From assembly GCF_003112535.1 (NCBI RefSeq), contig NZ_BEWA01000035.1, positions 1 through 41,888 on the forward strand: 41,888 nt of DNA, in the 5' to 3' direction. This DNA is from Streptomyces rishiriensis (GTDB lineage Bacteria; Actinomycetota; Actinomycetes; Streptomycetales; Streptomycetaceae). Below, one piece after another: positions 7,864 through 16,763 of the stretch. The notes under the pieces are model-generated. The model saw only the letters and a list, made by a program, of their open reading frames with translations, had not been told where the DNA came from and searched no databases. The position numbers and the translations under genes were made by a program. Positions within the stretch are counted from its first letter, which is position 1. The number at the start of each line of letters is the position of its first letter.

Positions 7864-10569
7864 ATGACCGACCCCAACGCCATCCAGCCGAGCGCGCTCG
7901 ACCAGCTCCCCGACCGGGATCCGGAGGAGACCGCCGAATGGCAGGCCTCCCTGGACGCGGTCGCCAAGGCGGCCGGGCCGCACCGTGCCGCATACCTGAT
8001 GCGCCGCACGCTGGAGCGGGCCGAGGGCAACGGCATCGCGCTGCCCAAGCTGCTCGAGACCGACTACGTCAACACCATCCCGACCGCCGCGGAGCCCTCC
8101 GCGCCCGGCGACCCGGAGCTGGAGCGGAAGATCACCGCGTGGAACCGCTGGAACGCGGCCGCCATGGTGACCCGCGGCAGCAAACACGGCGTCGGCGGCC
8201 ACATCGCCACCTTCGCCTCCGCGGCCTGGCTCTACGAGACCGGCTTCAACCACTTCTTCCGGGGCAAGGAGGCCGACGGCTCGGGCGACCAGCTCTACAT
8301 CCAGGGCCACGCCTCCCCCGGCATCTACGCCCGCGCCTTCCTCGACGGCCGGCTGACCGAGCGGCACCTGGACAACTTCCGCCAGGAGGCGGGCGGCGAA
8401 GGCCTCCCCTCCTACCCGCACCCGCGGCGGCTGCCCTGGCTGTGGGAGTTCCCGACCGTCTCCATGGGTCTCGGTCCGCTCTCCGCCATCTACCAGGCGC
8501 GCTTCAACCGCTACCTGACGAACCGCGACATCAAGGACGTCTCGGCGTCCCACGTGTGGGCGTTCCTCGGCGACGGCGAGATGGACGAGCCGGAGTCGAC
8601 GGCGGCCCTCGCGCTCGCCTCCCGCGAGGGCCTGGACAACCTGACCTTCGTCATCAACTGCAACCTGCAGCGCCTCGACGGCCCGGTCCGTGCCAACTTC
8701 AAGATCGTTCAGGAGCTGGAGGCCCAGTTCCGCGGCGCCGGCTGGAACGTGATCAAGACGCTGTGGGGAACGGCCTGGGACGAGCTGTTCCAGCTCGACA
8801 CCACGGGCGCGCTGGTACGCCGGCTGCGCGAGGTGCCGGACGCGCAGGTGCAGACGTATCAGACGCGTGACGCGGCCTACATCCGCCAGGACTTCTTCGG
8901 CAAGGACCCGGCGCTCGCCGAGATGGCGAAGCTGCTCAGCGACGACAAGATCCTGGAGTGCTTCCACCTCTCCCGCGGCGGCCACGAGGCCGGCAAGGTA
9001 TACGCGGCCTACAAGGCGGCCGTGGAGTTCAAGGGCGCCCCGACGGTGATCCTGGCCCAGACGGTCAAGGGCCACACCCTCGGCGAGGGCTTCGCGTCGA
9101 AGAACGCCAACCACCAGATGAAGAAGCTCTCGGTGGACGAGTTCAAGGCGATGCGCGACCTGCTGGAGCTGCCGATCTCCGACGCGCAGTTCGTCGACGG
9201 TGTGGTCCCCTACGGGCACCCGGGCGTCGACTCCCCCGAGGTCCGCTACCTCCAGGAGCGCCGCGCGGCCCTCGGCGGCCCGGCCCCGGCCCGCCGTACG
9301 CACGCCCTCGCGCCGCTGCCCGCCCCGGCCGACAAGACGTTCGCCTCGTTCGACAAGGGCTCCGGCTCGCAGAACGTGGCGACCACGATGGCCTTCGTCC
9401 GCCTGGTGAAGGATCTGGTCCGTGACAAGGAGACCGGCAAGCGCTGGGTCCCCATCGTCCCGGACGAGGCGCGCACCTTCGGCATGGAGAGCCTGTTCCC
9501 GTCGCTCGGGATCTACTCCCCCAAGGGCCAGACGTACGAGCCGGTCGACCGCGACCAGCTGATGTACTACAAGGAGGCCAAGAACGGCCAGATCCTCAAC
9601 GAGGGGATCACCGAGGCCGGTTCGATGGCCGACTTCATCGCCGCTTCCACCGCGTACTCCACGCACGGCGAGGCGATGATCCCGTTCTACATCTTCTACT
9701 CGATGTTCGGCTGGCAGCGCACGGCCGACCAGATGTGGCAGCTCGGCGACCAGCTCGGCCGGGGCTTCCTCGTCGGCGCGACGGCCGGCCGCACGACCCT
9801 GACGGGCGAGGGCCTCCAGCACGCCGACGGCCACTCGCCGGTCATCGCCGCGACCAACCCGGCCGCGCTCAGCTACGACCCGGCGTTCGCCTACGAGATC
9901 GCGACGATCGTCAAGGACGGTCTGCGCCGGATGTACGGCGAGGCGGCCCCGGACGAGGACCCGAACGTCTTCTACTACCTCACCGTCTACAACGAGCCGA
10001 TGCCGCAGCCGGCCAAGCCGGCCGCCCCCGGCGTGGACGAGGGCATCCTCAGGGGCCTGTACCGCTTCAACACGGCGGAGTCGGCCGGCGTGGAGGTCGC
10101 GGCGGCCAACGCCCCGCGCATCCAGCTGCTGGCCTCGGGCACGGCGATCCACTGGACGCTGAAGGCGCAGAAGCTGCTCGCCGAGGAGTGGGGCGTGGCC
10201 GCCGACGTGTGGTCCGCGACCTCCTGGACCGAGCTGCGCCGCGACGCGCTGGAGGCTGACGCGGCCCTCCTGCGCGGCGAGGAGCGGACGCCGTACGTCC
10301 GTCGGGCGCTGCAGGGCGCCGAGGGCCCGGTGCTCGCGGTCTCCGACTACATGCGGCAGGTGCCGGACCAGATCGCGCAGTGGGTCGAGCAGGACTGGTC
10401 CTCGCTGGGCGCGGACGGCTTCGGCCTGTCCGACACCCGCGAGGCGGCCCGCCGTCACTTCGGCGTGGACGCGGAGTCGGTCGTCGTGGCGGCGCTGGCC
10501 CAGCTCGCCCGACGCGGCGAGGTCAAGGCGACGGCGGTGAAGGAAGCCCGCGAGCGGTACGGCCTGTAG
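7864..10569 (+). CDS. aceE: Pyruvate dehydrogenase E1 component, homodimeric type
   Basis: 901 aa, matching the single-chain E1 of enterobacterial/actinobacterial complexes (about 890-910). The ATG follows AGGAAGG. It decarboxylates pyruvate with thiamine diphosphate and passes the acetyl group to lipoyl-E2. The ThDP motif is GDGEMDEPES (from residue 236) ending in LTFVINCNLQRLDGPV. The N-terminal segment WNRWNAAAMVTRGSKHGVGGHIATFAS and the C-terminal FYSMFGWQRTADQMWQLGD are typical. No E2 follows it directly, so it probably works with the E2/E3 encoded at 3139-6423. Expression is likely set by the leader palindromes and the adjacent GntR protein. A terminator hairpin follows. Confidence 0.96.
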   Translation: MTDPNAIQPSALDQLPDRDPEETAEWQASLDAVAKAAGPHRAAYLMRRTLERAEGNGIALPKLLETDYVNTIPTAAEPSAPGDPELERKITAWNRWNAAAMVTRGSKHGVGGHIATFASAAWLYETGFNHFFRGKEADGSGDQLYIQGHASPGIYARAFLDGRLTERHLDNFRQEAGGEGLPSYPHPRRLPWLWEFPTVSMGLGPLSAIYQARFNRYLTNRDIKDVSASHVWAFLGDGEMDEPESTAALALASREGLDNLTFVINCNLQRLDGPVRANFKIVQELEAQFRGAGWNVIKTLWGTAWDELFQLDTTGALVRRLREVPDAQVQTYQTRDAAYIRQDFFGKDPALAEMAKLLSDDKILECFHLSRGGHEAGKVYAAYKAAVEFKGAPTVILAQTVKGHTLGEGFASKNANHQMKKLSVDEFKAMRDLLELPISDAQFVDGVVPYGHPGVDSPEVRYLQERRAALGGPAPARRTHALAPLPAPADKTFASFDKGSGSQNVATTMAFVRLVKDLVRDKETGKRWVPIVPDEARTFGMESLFPSLGIYSPKGQTYEPVDRDQLMYYKEAKNGQILNEGITEAGSMADFIAASTAYSTHGEAMIPFYIFYSMFGWQRTADQMWQLGDQLGRGFLVGATAGRTTLTGEGLQHADGHSPVIAATNPAALSYDPAFAYEIATIVKDGLRRMYGEAAPDEDPNVFYYLTVYNEPMPQPAKPAAPGVDEGILRGLYRFNTAESAGVEVAAANAPRIQLLASGTAIHWTLKAQKLLAEEWGVAADVWSATSWTELRRDALEADAALLRGEERTPYVRRALQGAEGPVLAVSDYMRQVPDQIAQWVEQDWSSLGADGFGLSDTREAARRHFGVDAESVVVAALAQLARRGEVKATAVKEARERYGL

Positions 10570-10599
10570 GCGGCCGGCCGGCCGATGACGGCATGACGT

Positions 10600-10627
10600 G
10601 GGGGGGACGGCCTCGGGCCGCCCCCCC
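10600..10627 (+). terminator. G/C hairpin terminator after aceE
   Basis: A G-run and C-run pair around CGGCC-TCG-GGCCG with one bulged A, 30 bases past the aceE stop. The right arm merges into a 12-base C homopolymer ending in TTT. Confidence 0.65.
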
Positions 10628-10636
10628 CCCCCTTTC

Positions 10637-10735
10637 GCCGTCTCCGTCGCCGTCGCCCTCGCCGTCGCCCTCGCCGTCTCCGTCGCCGTCGCCCTCGCCG
10701 TCTCCGTCGCCGTCGCCCTCGCCGTCTCCGTCGCC
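10637..10735. repeat. Tandem 24-base repeat between aceE and the WYL regulator
   Basis: A 24-base unit built from GCCGTC/TCC/GTCGCC triplet blocks occurs in full at 10637-10660, 10673-10696 and 10697-10720. A half unit lies at 10661-10672, a partial copy at 10721-10735, and a degenerate tail runs to about 10765. One + frame would read as a Val/Ala/Ser repeat and one - frame as an Asp/Gly/Glu repeat, but neither is attached to a recognisable protein with a start, so I treat it as non-coding. The stretch 10570-10915 holds nothing else but the terminator. Confidence 0.85.
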
Positions 10736-10915
10736 TTCGTCATCGCCGTCGCCTTCGCCGTCATCGGCCGCCGGCCGCCCGCCGAGGTGCGGCCTCCGCC
10801 GGGTCCGCCCGCACGGCCGTGGCCGAGAAGGCCGCGCCGCCCTCACGGGCCCCACGCGCGCGGCCCGACGCGCACTCCCCACCCCGTTGTCGGTGGGGCC
10901 CGGCATCATGGGCGC

Positions 10916-11899
10916 ATGCGTGCTGCCCGCCTGATCAAGATGGTGCTGCTGCTGCAGTCCCGGCCCACCATGACCGCCGCCGAGCTGGCGCGGGAACTGG
11001 AGGTGTCGGAGCGTACGGTCACGCGGGACGCGCAGGCGCTGTCGGAGGCCGGCGTGCCGGTGTACGCCGAGCGGGGCCGGGCCGGCGGGTACCGGCTCGT
11101 CGGCGGGTACCGGACACGGCTGACGGGACTGGGACGCGGCGAGGCCGAGGCGCTGTTCCTCAGCGGAGTGCCGGGGGCTTTGCGCGAGATGGGGCTGGCG
11201 GACCTCGCCTCGGCCGCGCGGCTGAAGGTCTCGGCGGCGCTGCTGCCGTCCCTGCAGGACGCCCCGCGGGCGGCGGCGCAACGGTTCCATCTGGACGCGC
11301 CCGCCTGGTTCCGGGAGCCGCAGACGCCGGCGCTGCTGCCGCTGATCGCGGACGCGGTGTGGGACGACCGGTGCGTCCGGGCCCGCTACCGGCGCGGGGA
11401 GGCGGAGGTCGAGCGGGAGCTGGAGCCGTACGGGCTCGTGCTCAAGGCGGGGGTCTGGTATCTGTGCGCCCGGGTGCGGGGCGACGGCGGTGGTGCGTCG
11501 CGGACGTACCGGATCGACCGGTTCGTCGACGCCGAGGATCTGGGGGATCGTTTCCGCCGGGACGAGGAGTTCGACCTCCCCCGCTTCTGGGCCGAGCAGG
11601 CCGAGCGCTTCGCGCGGTCGATCCTGCGGACCGAGGTGGTCGTGCGGCTCTCGGAGGCGGGCGTGCGCGCACTGCCGCACGCCGTGGATCCGGTGGCCGC
11701 CCGGGACGCCCTGGCGACCGCCGGGGAGGCGGACGCCCGGGGGCGGGTGACGGTCACGCTGGGCGTCGAGTCGCAGGACGTGGCGCACGCCCAGCTCACG
11801 GCGCTGGGGGCGGAGGCCGAGGTGATCTCCCCCGAGCCCCTGCGGAAACGGTTCGCCGAGGACGCCGCACGACTGGCGGAGTTGTATCGGCCGGGATGA
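10916..11899 (+). CDS. HTH-WYL transcriptional regulator (YafY/DeoR-like)
   Basis: 327 aa. The ATG at 10916 begins MRAARLIKMVLLLQSRP, the usual first helix of this family. An HTH_11-type winged helix covers residues 1-60 (MTAAELARELEVSERTVTRDAQAL). A WYL domain follows at about 140-190 with the variant motif GVWYLCARV, then a WCX C-terminal extension. WYL proteins sense ligands or single-stranded nucleic acid and act as activators or repressors; the target here is unknown. The next ORF starts 56 bases downstream, possibly cotranscribed. The tandem repeat lies in its upstream region. Confidence 0.9.
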   Translation: MRAARLIKMVLLLQSRPTMTAAELARELEVSERTVTRDAQALSEAGVPVYAERGRAGGYRLVGGYRTRLTGLGRGEAEALFLSGVPGALREMGLADLASAARLKVSAALLPSLQDAPRAAAQRFHLDAPAWFREPQTPALLPLIADAVWDDRCVRARYRRGEAEVERELEPYGLVLKAGVWYLCARVRGDGGGASRTYRIDRFVDAEDLGDRFRRDEEFDLPRFWAEQAERFARSILRTEVVVRLSEAGVRALPHAVDPVAARDALATAGEADARGRVTVTLGVESQDVAHAQLTALGAEAEVISPEPLRKRFAEDAARLAELYRPG

Positions 11900-11955
11900 G
11901 AATCCCCGGCACTCCGGGTGCGTCCCGCACGGTCAGGCACGATGCTGGACGCGTG

Positions 11956-12477
11956 ATGGACGAGACGGAGTTCTGGGAGCTGGTGGACGCCTCCCGAGAG
12001 GCCGCCGAGGGTGATCCCGAGGAGCAGGCGGACCTGCTCGTGGAGCGGCTGCTGGGGCTGGACCCGGAGTCCGTGCTCGACTTCGCCCGGCATTTCGAGT
12101 CCCGCTACAACCGCGCCTACCGCTGGGATCTGTGGGGCGCCGCGTGGCTGCTGCTGGACGGGGCCAGCGACGACGCCTTCGACTTCTTCCGTTGCTGGCT
12201 GATCGGGCAGGGCCGGGAGGTCTTCGAGGGCGCCCTGCACGGCGACCCCGACTCGCTCGCCGACCTGCTGGACGACTTCGACGAGGAGATCGACGGGGAC
12301 GGCGAGGAACTGGGGTACGCGGCCGACGAGGCCTACGAGCAGCTCACCGGGGACGTCGCCCCCGACCTCGGCATCCCGCCCGCTCCCGCCGAACCCGAGG
12401 GCACGCCCGTCGACTTCGAGAACGAGGCGGCGCTGGCCGAGCGGTATCCGCGACTGTGGCAGCGCTTCAAGGAGTGA
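11956..12477 (+). CDS. DUF4240-like acidic cytosolic protein
   Basis: 173 aa. GTG (11953) and ATG (11956) are adjacent; the ATG of MDETEFWELVDASREAA is the natural family start. The pattern FWxLVDxSR near the N-terminus, then a helical, very acidic body (FRCWLIGQGREVFEGALHGDPDSLADL), is typical of DUF4240 proteins, often found in actinobacteria and of unknown function. There are no membrane segments or signal. It follows the WYL gene closely and converges on the small membrane protein at 12550. Confidence 0.8.
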   Translation: MDETEFWELVDASREAAEGDPEEQADLLVERLLGLDPESVLDFARHFESRYNRAYRWDLWGAAWLLLDGASDDAFDFFRCWLIGQGREVFEGALHGDPDSLADLLDDFDEEIDGDGEELGYAADEAYEQLTGDVAPDLGIPPAPAEPEGTPVDFENEAALAERYPRLWQRFKE

Positions 12478-12491
12478 CCTCCGGGACGGAC

Positions 12492-12507
12492 CCGGCGTCG
12501 ACGCCGG
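12492..12507. terminator. Short palindrome between convergent genes
   Basis: CCGGCGTC-GACGCCGG is a perfect 16-base palindrome in the 72-base gap between the stops of two convergent genes. It could act as a bidirectional terminator, but it has no loop and no T-run, so support is weak. Confidence 0.3.
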
Positions 12508-12549
12508 AGTGAACCCCGGCGCGCACCCCGGTGTGAACGCGGTCCCGGG

Positions 12550-12807
12550 TCACGCCGCGAGCCTGCGGCGGGCGCTGTCCGCCGGGATGTACGCCTGCGA
12601 CCGGTCGATCCGCACCGCGTGGTGCAGCGGCGCTTCGTTGGCCTGTTCCAGAGCCGACGCGGTGGCCGCGGCGGGGCCGAGGACGACCGCGGCGACGGCG
12701 CACAGCACGGTCCAGGGACTGCGGGCGGCGCCGGCCCAGCCGGCGCCCCGCCCGCCCGCCTGCGTCGCCTGCGTGGACTGAGCGGACTGCTCACGGCTGC
12801 TGTTCAT
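12550..12807 (-). CDS. Small single-span membrane or secreted protein, unknown function
   Basis: 85 aa. ATG at 12807, preceded by GGAGGCGGGGAAC, which gives a usable ribosome site; an earlier in-frame ATG lacks one. Residues about 32-54 (WTVLCAVAAVVLGPAAATAS) form a hydrophobic segment that could be a membrane anchor or signal peptide. The rest is polar and I do not recognise it. It lies just downstream of the PGRP-type amidase on the same strand (72 bases between), so the two may be cotranscribed. Confidence 0.6.
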   Translation of the reverse strand: MNSSREQSAQSTQATQAGGRGAGWAGAARSPWTVLCAVAAVVLGPAAATASALEQANEAPLHHAVRIDRSQAYIPADSARRRLAA

Positions 12808-12879
12808 GTTCCCCGCCTCCGGTCGGTTCGTGGTGTGCACGACCGTAGGACGCGGGGATGGGAGGACCCTGAACGGCGC

Positions 12880-13731
12880 CTAAGGCGTTCCTGTGAGAGC
12901 CCGTGCGGCCGTCCTGCCCTGGAGACGCGCCGCCGCCCGGCGGATCTCCGGGAGGCGTGCGGTGAGCGCGGCGCCGGGGCAGCTCGTCATGTAGGCGTCC
13001 CGGTGGCCGGAGAGGGCGGGGAAGGCGACGGTGACTCCGGCGGCGTACCGGCTGTGGCTGTTGCTGGAGGTGAGCCGGACGTCCGCCCGCGGGTCGACGC
13101 CGGACAGTCCGAGCTTCCAGGCGGTCAGCGCGGCGATCGCGTCGACCATCGCCTGCGGGACCGGGATGCCGGAGGTGAACGTGCCGAGGGCGGCGATGCC
13201 GGCCGTGCGGTGGTTGAACCCCTGGGTGTGGGCCCCGGTGACGGGCCGGTCCACCCCGCCCGCGCGGCCCTCGTAGATGGTGCCGCAGCGGTCGACGAGG
13301 AAGTTGTAGCCGATGTCGTCCCAGTCCCTGGCGCCGGTCTGGCCGGCGTACAGGTAGCGGATGATCCGGGGCGCGTCCGCGCAGTCGTAGCCGTTGGGCG
13401 AGTCGGTGTGGTGGACGAAGACGGCGACGACCTTGTCGTCGTAGCGCGGGGGCGGCTGCGCGTGACGGGCGAGGGCGTCCAGCCAGGCGGAACGGGGCAC
13501 GATGGGCGGCCGGGGCGCCCGGTGCGCGGCGGCGGCGCGCGCGTCGGCCGTGCGGGCGGGCGTCGTGGCGCGGGCGGCGTGCTCGACGCCGCCCGCGCAC
13601 AGTCCCAGCGCGGCGACGGCGGCGAGGCCCGGCAGACAGCCCAGAAGCACGAGGAACGGGCCCGGTATTCGCGCCGGGAACCGTCCGCGTCCGCCGCGCA
13701 CAGCGCGGGATGCCGGTCGGAGGGCACACAT
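12880..13731 (-). CDS. PGRP-type N-acetylmuramoyl-L-alanine amidase
   Basis: 283 aa. The ATG at 13731 (MCALRPASRAV) has GGAG 3-6 bases upstream. An Arg-rich start and a hydrophobic segment at about residues 23-45 form a signal or anchor. The amidase_2/PGRP domain carries the zinc-site elements FVHHTD and GHRDAYMTSCPG, with His and Cys eight residues apart as in T7-lysozyme-type amidases. IGYNFLVDRCGTIYEGRAGG and GAHTQGFNHRTAGIAALG are typical of bacterial PGRP proteins. It would cut the amide bond between muramic acid and the stem peptide outside the membrane. It is divergent from the MarP-like protease gene (196 bases between), another envelope-facing protein. Confidence 0.9.
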   Translation of the reverse strand: MCALRPASRAVRGGRGRFPARIPGPFLVLLGCLPGLAAVAALGLCAGGVEHAARATTPARTADARAAAAHRAPRPPIVPRSAWLDALARHAQPPPRYDDKVVAVFVHHTDSPNGYDCADAPRIIRYLYAGQTGARDWDDIGYNFLVDRCGTIYEGRAGGVDRPVTGAHTQGFNHRTAGIAALGTFTSGIPVPQAMVDAIAALTAWKLGLSGVDPRADVRLTSSNSHSRYAAGVTVAFPALSGHRDAYMTSCPGAALTARLPEIRRAAARLQGRTAARALTGTP

Positions 13732-13927
13732 GGCTCCACTGTCGGCCGGTTCCGGTCCGTCCGCGATGTGTGCTGTGCCACCTGGTGGAACCATCCTCCC
13801 GGTCCACGCCGTTTTACGAGGTGCACGCACGTGTGGCGGGTGTCCGCCGTCACGCGCGTGTGATCGACGGGTACTGATCACTGGGCCCTTCCCGCACGTA
13901 CTAGGGATCCGAGAGAAAGGGGGCCGC

Positions 13928-15112
13928 GTGGACCTGCTCGACATCCTGCTGGCGCTGGTGATCCTGGCCTACGCCGCTTCCGGCTACCGGCGTGGGCTGG
14001 TGGCCGGCTGCGTCTCATTGGCCGGGTTCGTCGGCGGCGCGGTGATCGGCGTGTGGGTTCTGCCGTGGCTGATGGATCTGGTGACGCCGGGGACCACGGC
14101 GGCGACGTTGACGGCGGTGTTCGCGGTCCTGGTCCCGGCGGTGGTGGGGCACGAGCTGGCGAGCCGGCTGGGGCTGCGGCTGCGGCGCGAGCTGGACCGG
14201 GGGCCGCTGCGGGCGGCCGACGGGGTCGGCGGGGCGGCGGCGAACACGGTGGCGGTGCTGGTCGTGGCGTGGGTGGCCGCGAGCGTGCTGGGCGCGTCCT
14301 CGTCGCCGGTGGTCACCTCGTCGATACGGGACTCGCGGCTGCTGGGGGCCGTGCAGGACGCCATGCCGGACACGACGCCGAACTGGTTCTCGCGGGCCAC
14401 GTCGGCGCTCACCCAGGCGGGTTTCCCGCAGGTCTTCAACCCCTTCGAGAACGAGTCGACGGCCGAGGTCGCCAAGCCCACCGGCGACAGCGTCACGGCG
14501 CGCGCCACCGACGCGGCCAGACGGAGCACGGTGAAGATCGAGGGCTCCTCGGGCGACCAGGGGCGCGAGGGCAGCGGCTTTGTCTACGCCAGCGAGCATG
14601 TGATGACCAACGCGCACGTGGTGGCGGGCATCGACCGCCCGACCGTGCGGATCGGCGGCGTGGGGCGGTCGTTCTCCGCGCGCGTGGTGCTCTTCGACCC
14701 GGACAGGGACGTGGCCGTGCTGTTCGTGCCGGAGCTGCGGGCCCCCGTCCTGAGCTTCGACGACTCCGCCTCACGCGGCGACTCCGCGGTGGTCGCCGGC
14801 TATCCGCAGGACGGCGACCTGAACCTGCAGGCGGCCACGGTCGCCGGGCGGGTGAAGGCGACCGGCCGCAACATCTACAACGACGGGATCGTCACCCGCG
14901 AGATCTACTCGATCCGCTCCACGGTGCGCCCGGGCAATTCCGGCGGCCCGCTGCTGACCACGACGGGCCGGGTCTTCGGCGTGGTCTTCGCGCGCTCCAC
15001 CTCCGACGACGAGACGGGGTACGTGCTGACGGCGGCCGAGGTCGCTGACGACGCCGAGCAGGCGGCGACGGCGACGCACCCGGTGGACACGGGAAGGCTG
15101 ACGACGTCCTGA
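13928..15112 (+). CDS. MarP-like membrane serine protease (CvpA domain + trypsin-like)
   Basis: 394 aa. GTG start with an AAAGGGGG-type ribosome site. The N-terminal part has four hydrophobic segments (about residues 3-23, 29-50, 60-80, 100-120) of the CvpA/colicin-V-production family. A periplasm-side trypsin-like domain follows with an intact triad: His230 in TNAHVV, Asp261 in DRDVAVL and Ser338 in RPGNSGGP. This is the domain order of mycobacterial MarP (Rv3671c), which processes a peptidoglycan hydrolase during acid stress. The neighbouring PGRP-type amidase is on the opposite strand, so a functional link between them is conceivable but not shown. Confidence 0.9.
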   Translation: MDLLDILLALVILAYAASGYRRGLVAGCVSLAGFVGGAVIGVWVLPWLMDLVTPGTTAATLTAVFAVLVPAVVGHELASRLGLRLRRELDRGPLRAADGVGGAAANTVAVLVVAWVAASVLGASSSPVVTSSIRDSRLLGAVQDAMPDTTPNWFSRATSALTQAGFPQVFNPFENESTAEVAKPTGDSVTARATDAARRSTVKIEGSSGDQGREGSGFVYASEHVMTNAHVVAGIDRPTVRIGGVGRSFSARVVLFDPDRDVAVLFVPELRAPVLSFDDSASRGDSAVVAGYPQDGDLNLQAATVAGRVKATGRNIYNDGIVTREIYSIRSTVRPGNSGGPLLTTTGRVFGVVFARSTSDDETGYVLTAAEVADDAEQAATATHPVDTGRLTTS

Positions 15113-15130
15113 GCCTCGCGTCCGGCGACG

Positions 15131-15637
15131 TCAGACCGGGCGGCCCATGAACACGTCGTCCACGTACTTCCCGTCCAGCAGGAACTCCTCCGGGAGCACC
15201 CCCTCGACCACGAACCCCTCGGACTCGTAGAGCCTGCGCGCGGGGGCGTTGTGGCCGAGGACGCGCAGGGTGAGCCGGCGGGCGCCCTGCCGGCGGGTTT
15301 CCTCGACGGCGACGCGGAGCAGCGCCCGTGCGACGCCCCGGCCGCGCGCCTCCTCCAGGACGGCGAGGCCCTGGATCTGCCGGACGTGCGCGTTGCACGC
15401 CAGCGACGTGGGCAGGGCCAGACGGAGGTAGCCGACGACGCGGCCGTCCAGTTCGGCGACCAGGTAGTCGTCCGGGACGTGCCGCTCGTCGAAGAAGGGG
15501 TCGTACGGCGGCTGCGGCCGCGGCATCACCGCGTGCAGGGGGGACCAGGTGAGCCGGTCGACGGCGGCCAGCGTCTCCTCGTCGGCGGGCAGCGCGGTGC
15601 GTATGCGAAGTGCGGGGGTCTCGGACTGCTCGGGCAT
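15131..15637 (-). CDS. GNAT-family N-acetyltransferase
   Basis: 168 aa from the ATG at 15637, preceded by AGGG at workable spacing. A GTG nine bases earlier has no ribosome site. The acetyl-CoA pyrophosphate loop is ARGRGVARAL (Q/RxxGxA type), preceded by strand IQGLAVLEE. The C-terminal half NAPARRLYESEGFVVEG is classic GNAT motif B. The substrate cannot be told. It ends 18 bases from the end of the convergent protease gene and its start is 71 bases from the divergent epimerase-like gene. Confidence 0.88.
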   Translation of the reverse strand: MPEQSETPALRIRTALPADEETLAAVDRLTWSPLHAVMPRPQPPYDPFFDERHVPDDYLVAELDGRVVGYLRLALPTSLACNAHVRQIQGLAVLEEARGRGVARALLRVAVEETRRQGARRLTLRVLGHNAPARRLYESEGFVVEGVLPEEFLLDGKYVDDVFMGRPV

Positions 15638-15708
15638 GGCGGTCACCCTATTGCGCGCGGGCGGCGACCGGACGGAGGTTTTACGCGGTGCGCGGGCAGG
15701 ATGACCTC

Positions 15709-16602
15709 ATGGAACGTACGCGAATCGCGGTGGCCGGTGCGTCCGGTCTGATCGGCAGCGCTCTGGTGCGCTCTCTGACCTCGGACGGCCACGAGGTGCG
15801 GCGCCTGGTCCGCCATGCGCCCCGGGGCGCGGACGAGGTCCGCTGGGACCCGGAGAAGGGGCGGGTGGACCCGGGCGGGCTCGCCGGATGCGACGCCGTG
15901 GTGAACCTGGCCGGGGCCGGCGTCGGCGACCGGCGGTGGAGCGACGCGTACAAGCGGCGGATCCACGACAGCCGGGTCAACGGCACGGCCGCGCTGGCGA
16001 AGGCCGTCGCCTCGCTCGACGCACCGCCACGGGTGTTCGTCAACGGCAGCGCGATGGGCTTCTACGGCGAGACGGGCGAGCGGATCGTGGACGAGGGCTC
16101 TCCCGCCGGGACCGGCTTCCTGCCGGAGCTGTGCGTGGAGTGGGAGGCGGCCGCGGCTCCGGCGCGGGACGCGGGCGTGCGGACGGTCTTCCCGCGCACC
16201 GGCCTGGTGGTGGCCCGCGACGGCGGCGCCTGGGGCAAGCTGTTCCCGCTGTTCGCCGCAGGGCTCGGCGGGCGTATGGGCGACGGGCGGCAGTACTGGT
16301 CGTACATCGCCCTGCACGACGAGGTGGCGGCGATCCGGCATCTCGTCGACCGTGACGACCTGTCGGGGCCCTTCAACCTGACCGCGCCCGAGCCGCTGAC
16401 CAACCGGGAGATCACCGCGGCGATGGGGCAGGTGCTGCGCAGGCCGACGCTCTTCCCGGTGCCGGCGCCGGTGCTGCGCACGGTGCTGGGCGAGATGGCC
16501 GGGGACGTGCTCGGCAGTGCGCGGGTGGTGCCGAAGCGGCTGCTGGAGTCAGGGTTCGTCTTCGCGTTTCCCGGGATCGAGGACGCGATCCGAGCCGCCT
16601 GA
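15709..16602 (+). CDS. TIGR01777 (SDR39U1-type) epimerase-like protein
   Basis: 297 aa. ATG start (MERTRIAVAGASGLIGSAL). The NAD(P)-binding glycine motif GASGLIG is at residues 10-16, followed by GCDAVVNLAGAGVGDRRW and FVNGSAMGFYGETG, and a DUF1731-like C-terminus (PVPAPVLRTVLGEMAGDVL). These mark the atypical extended SDR family TIGR01777, whose substrate is unknown. FYGETG stands where the catalytic Tyr region of SDRs lies. In actinobacteria the family is often near lipoate genes; here lipB and lipA follow 3.4 kb later. Confidence 0.88.
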   Translation: MERTRIAVAGASGLIGSALVRSLTSDGHEVRRLVRHAPRGADEVRWDPEKGRVDPGGLAGCDAVVNLAGAGVGDRRWSDAYKRRIHDSRVNGTAALAKAVASLDAPPRVFVNGSAMGFYGETGERIVDEGSPAGTGFLPELCVEWEAAAAPARDAGVRTVFPRTGLVVARDGGAWGKLFPLFAAGLGGRMGDGRQYWSYIALHDEVAAIRHLVDRDDLSGPFNLTAPEPLTNREITAAMGQVLRRPTLFPVPAPVLRTVLGEMAGDVLGSARVVPKRLLESGFVFAFPGIEDAIRAA

Positions 16603-16763
16603 ACCTCCTCGTGACCGTATGCGACCGCCGTGCGACCGTGCCCTGTCCATGCGCGACTGTTCCTGACCGATCTCAGCCCTAACCTCGACCCGAACTCGGG
16701 TATCCGGGACGGCTGTTGGGGGCATGACGTCTCCACCGGCCGCGCAACCTCGAGGAGGGGCAC

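Noticed and set aside
7822..10764. Long minus-strand open frame opposite aceE ending in a Thr/Ala/Glu repeat
   Set aside because: Antisense shadow of aceE; the repeat part is just the 24-base tandem repeat read in that frame.
10598..10915. N-terminal extension of the WYL regulator through the tandem repeat (Val/Ala repeat peptide)
   Set aside because: Although the frame is open, it has no ribosome site, it starts inside the aceE terminator, and the family start MRAARLIKM is at 10916.
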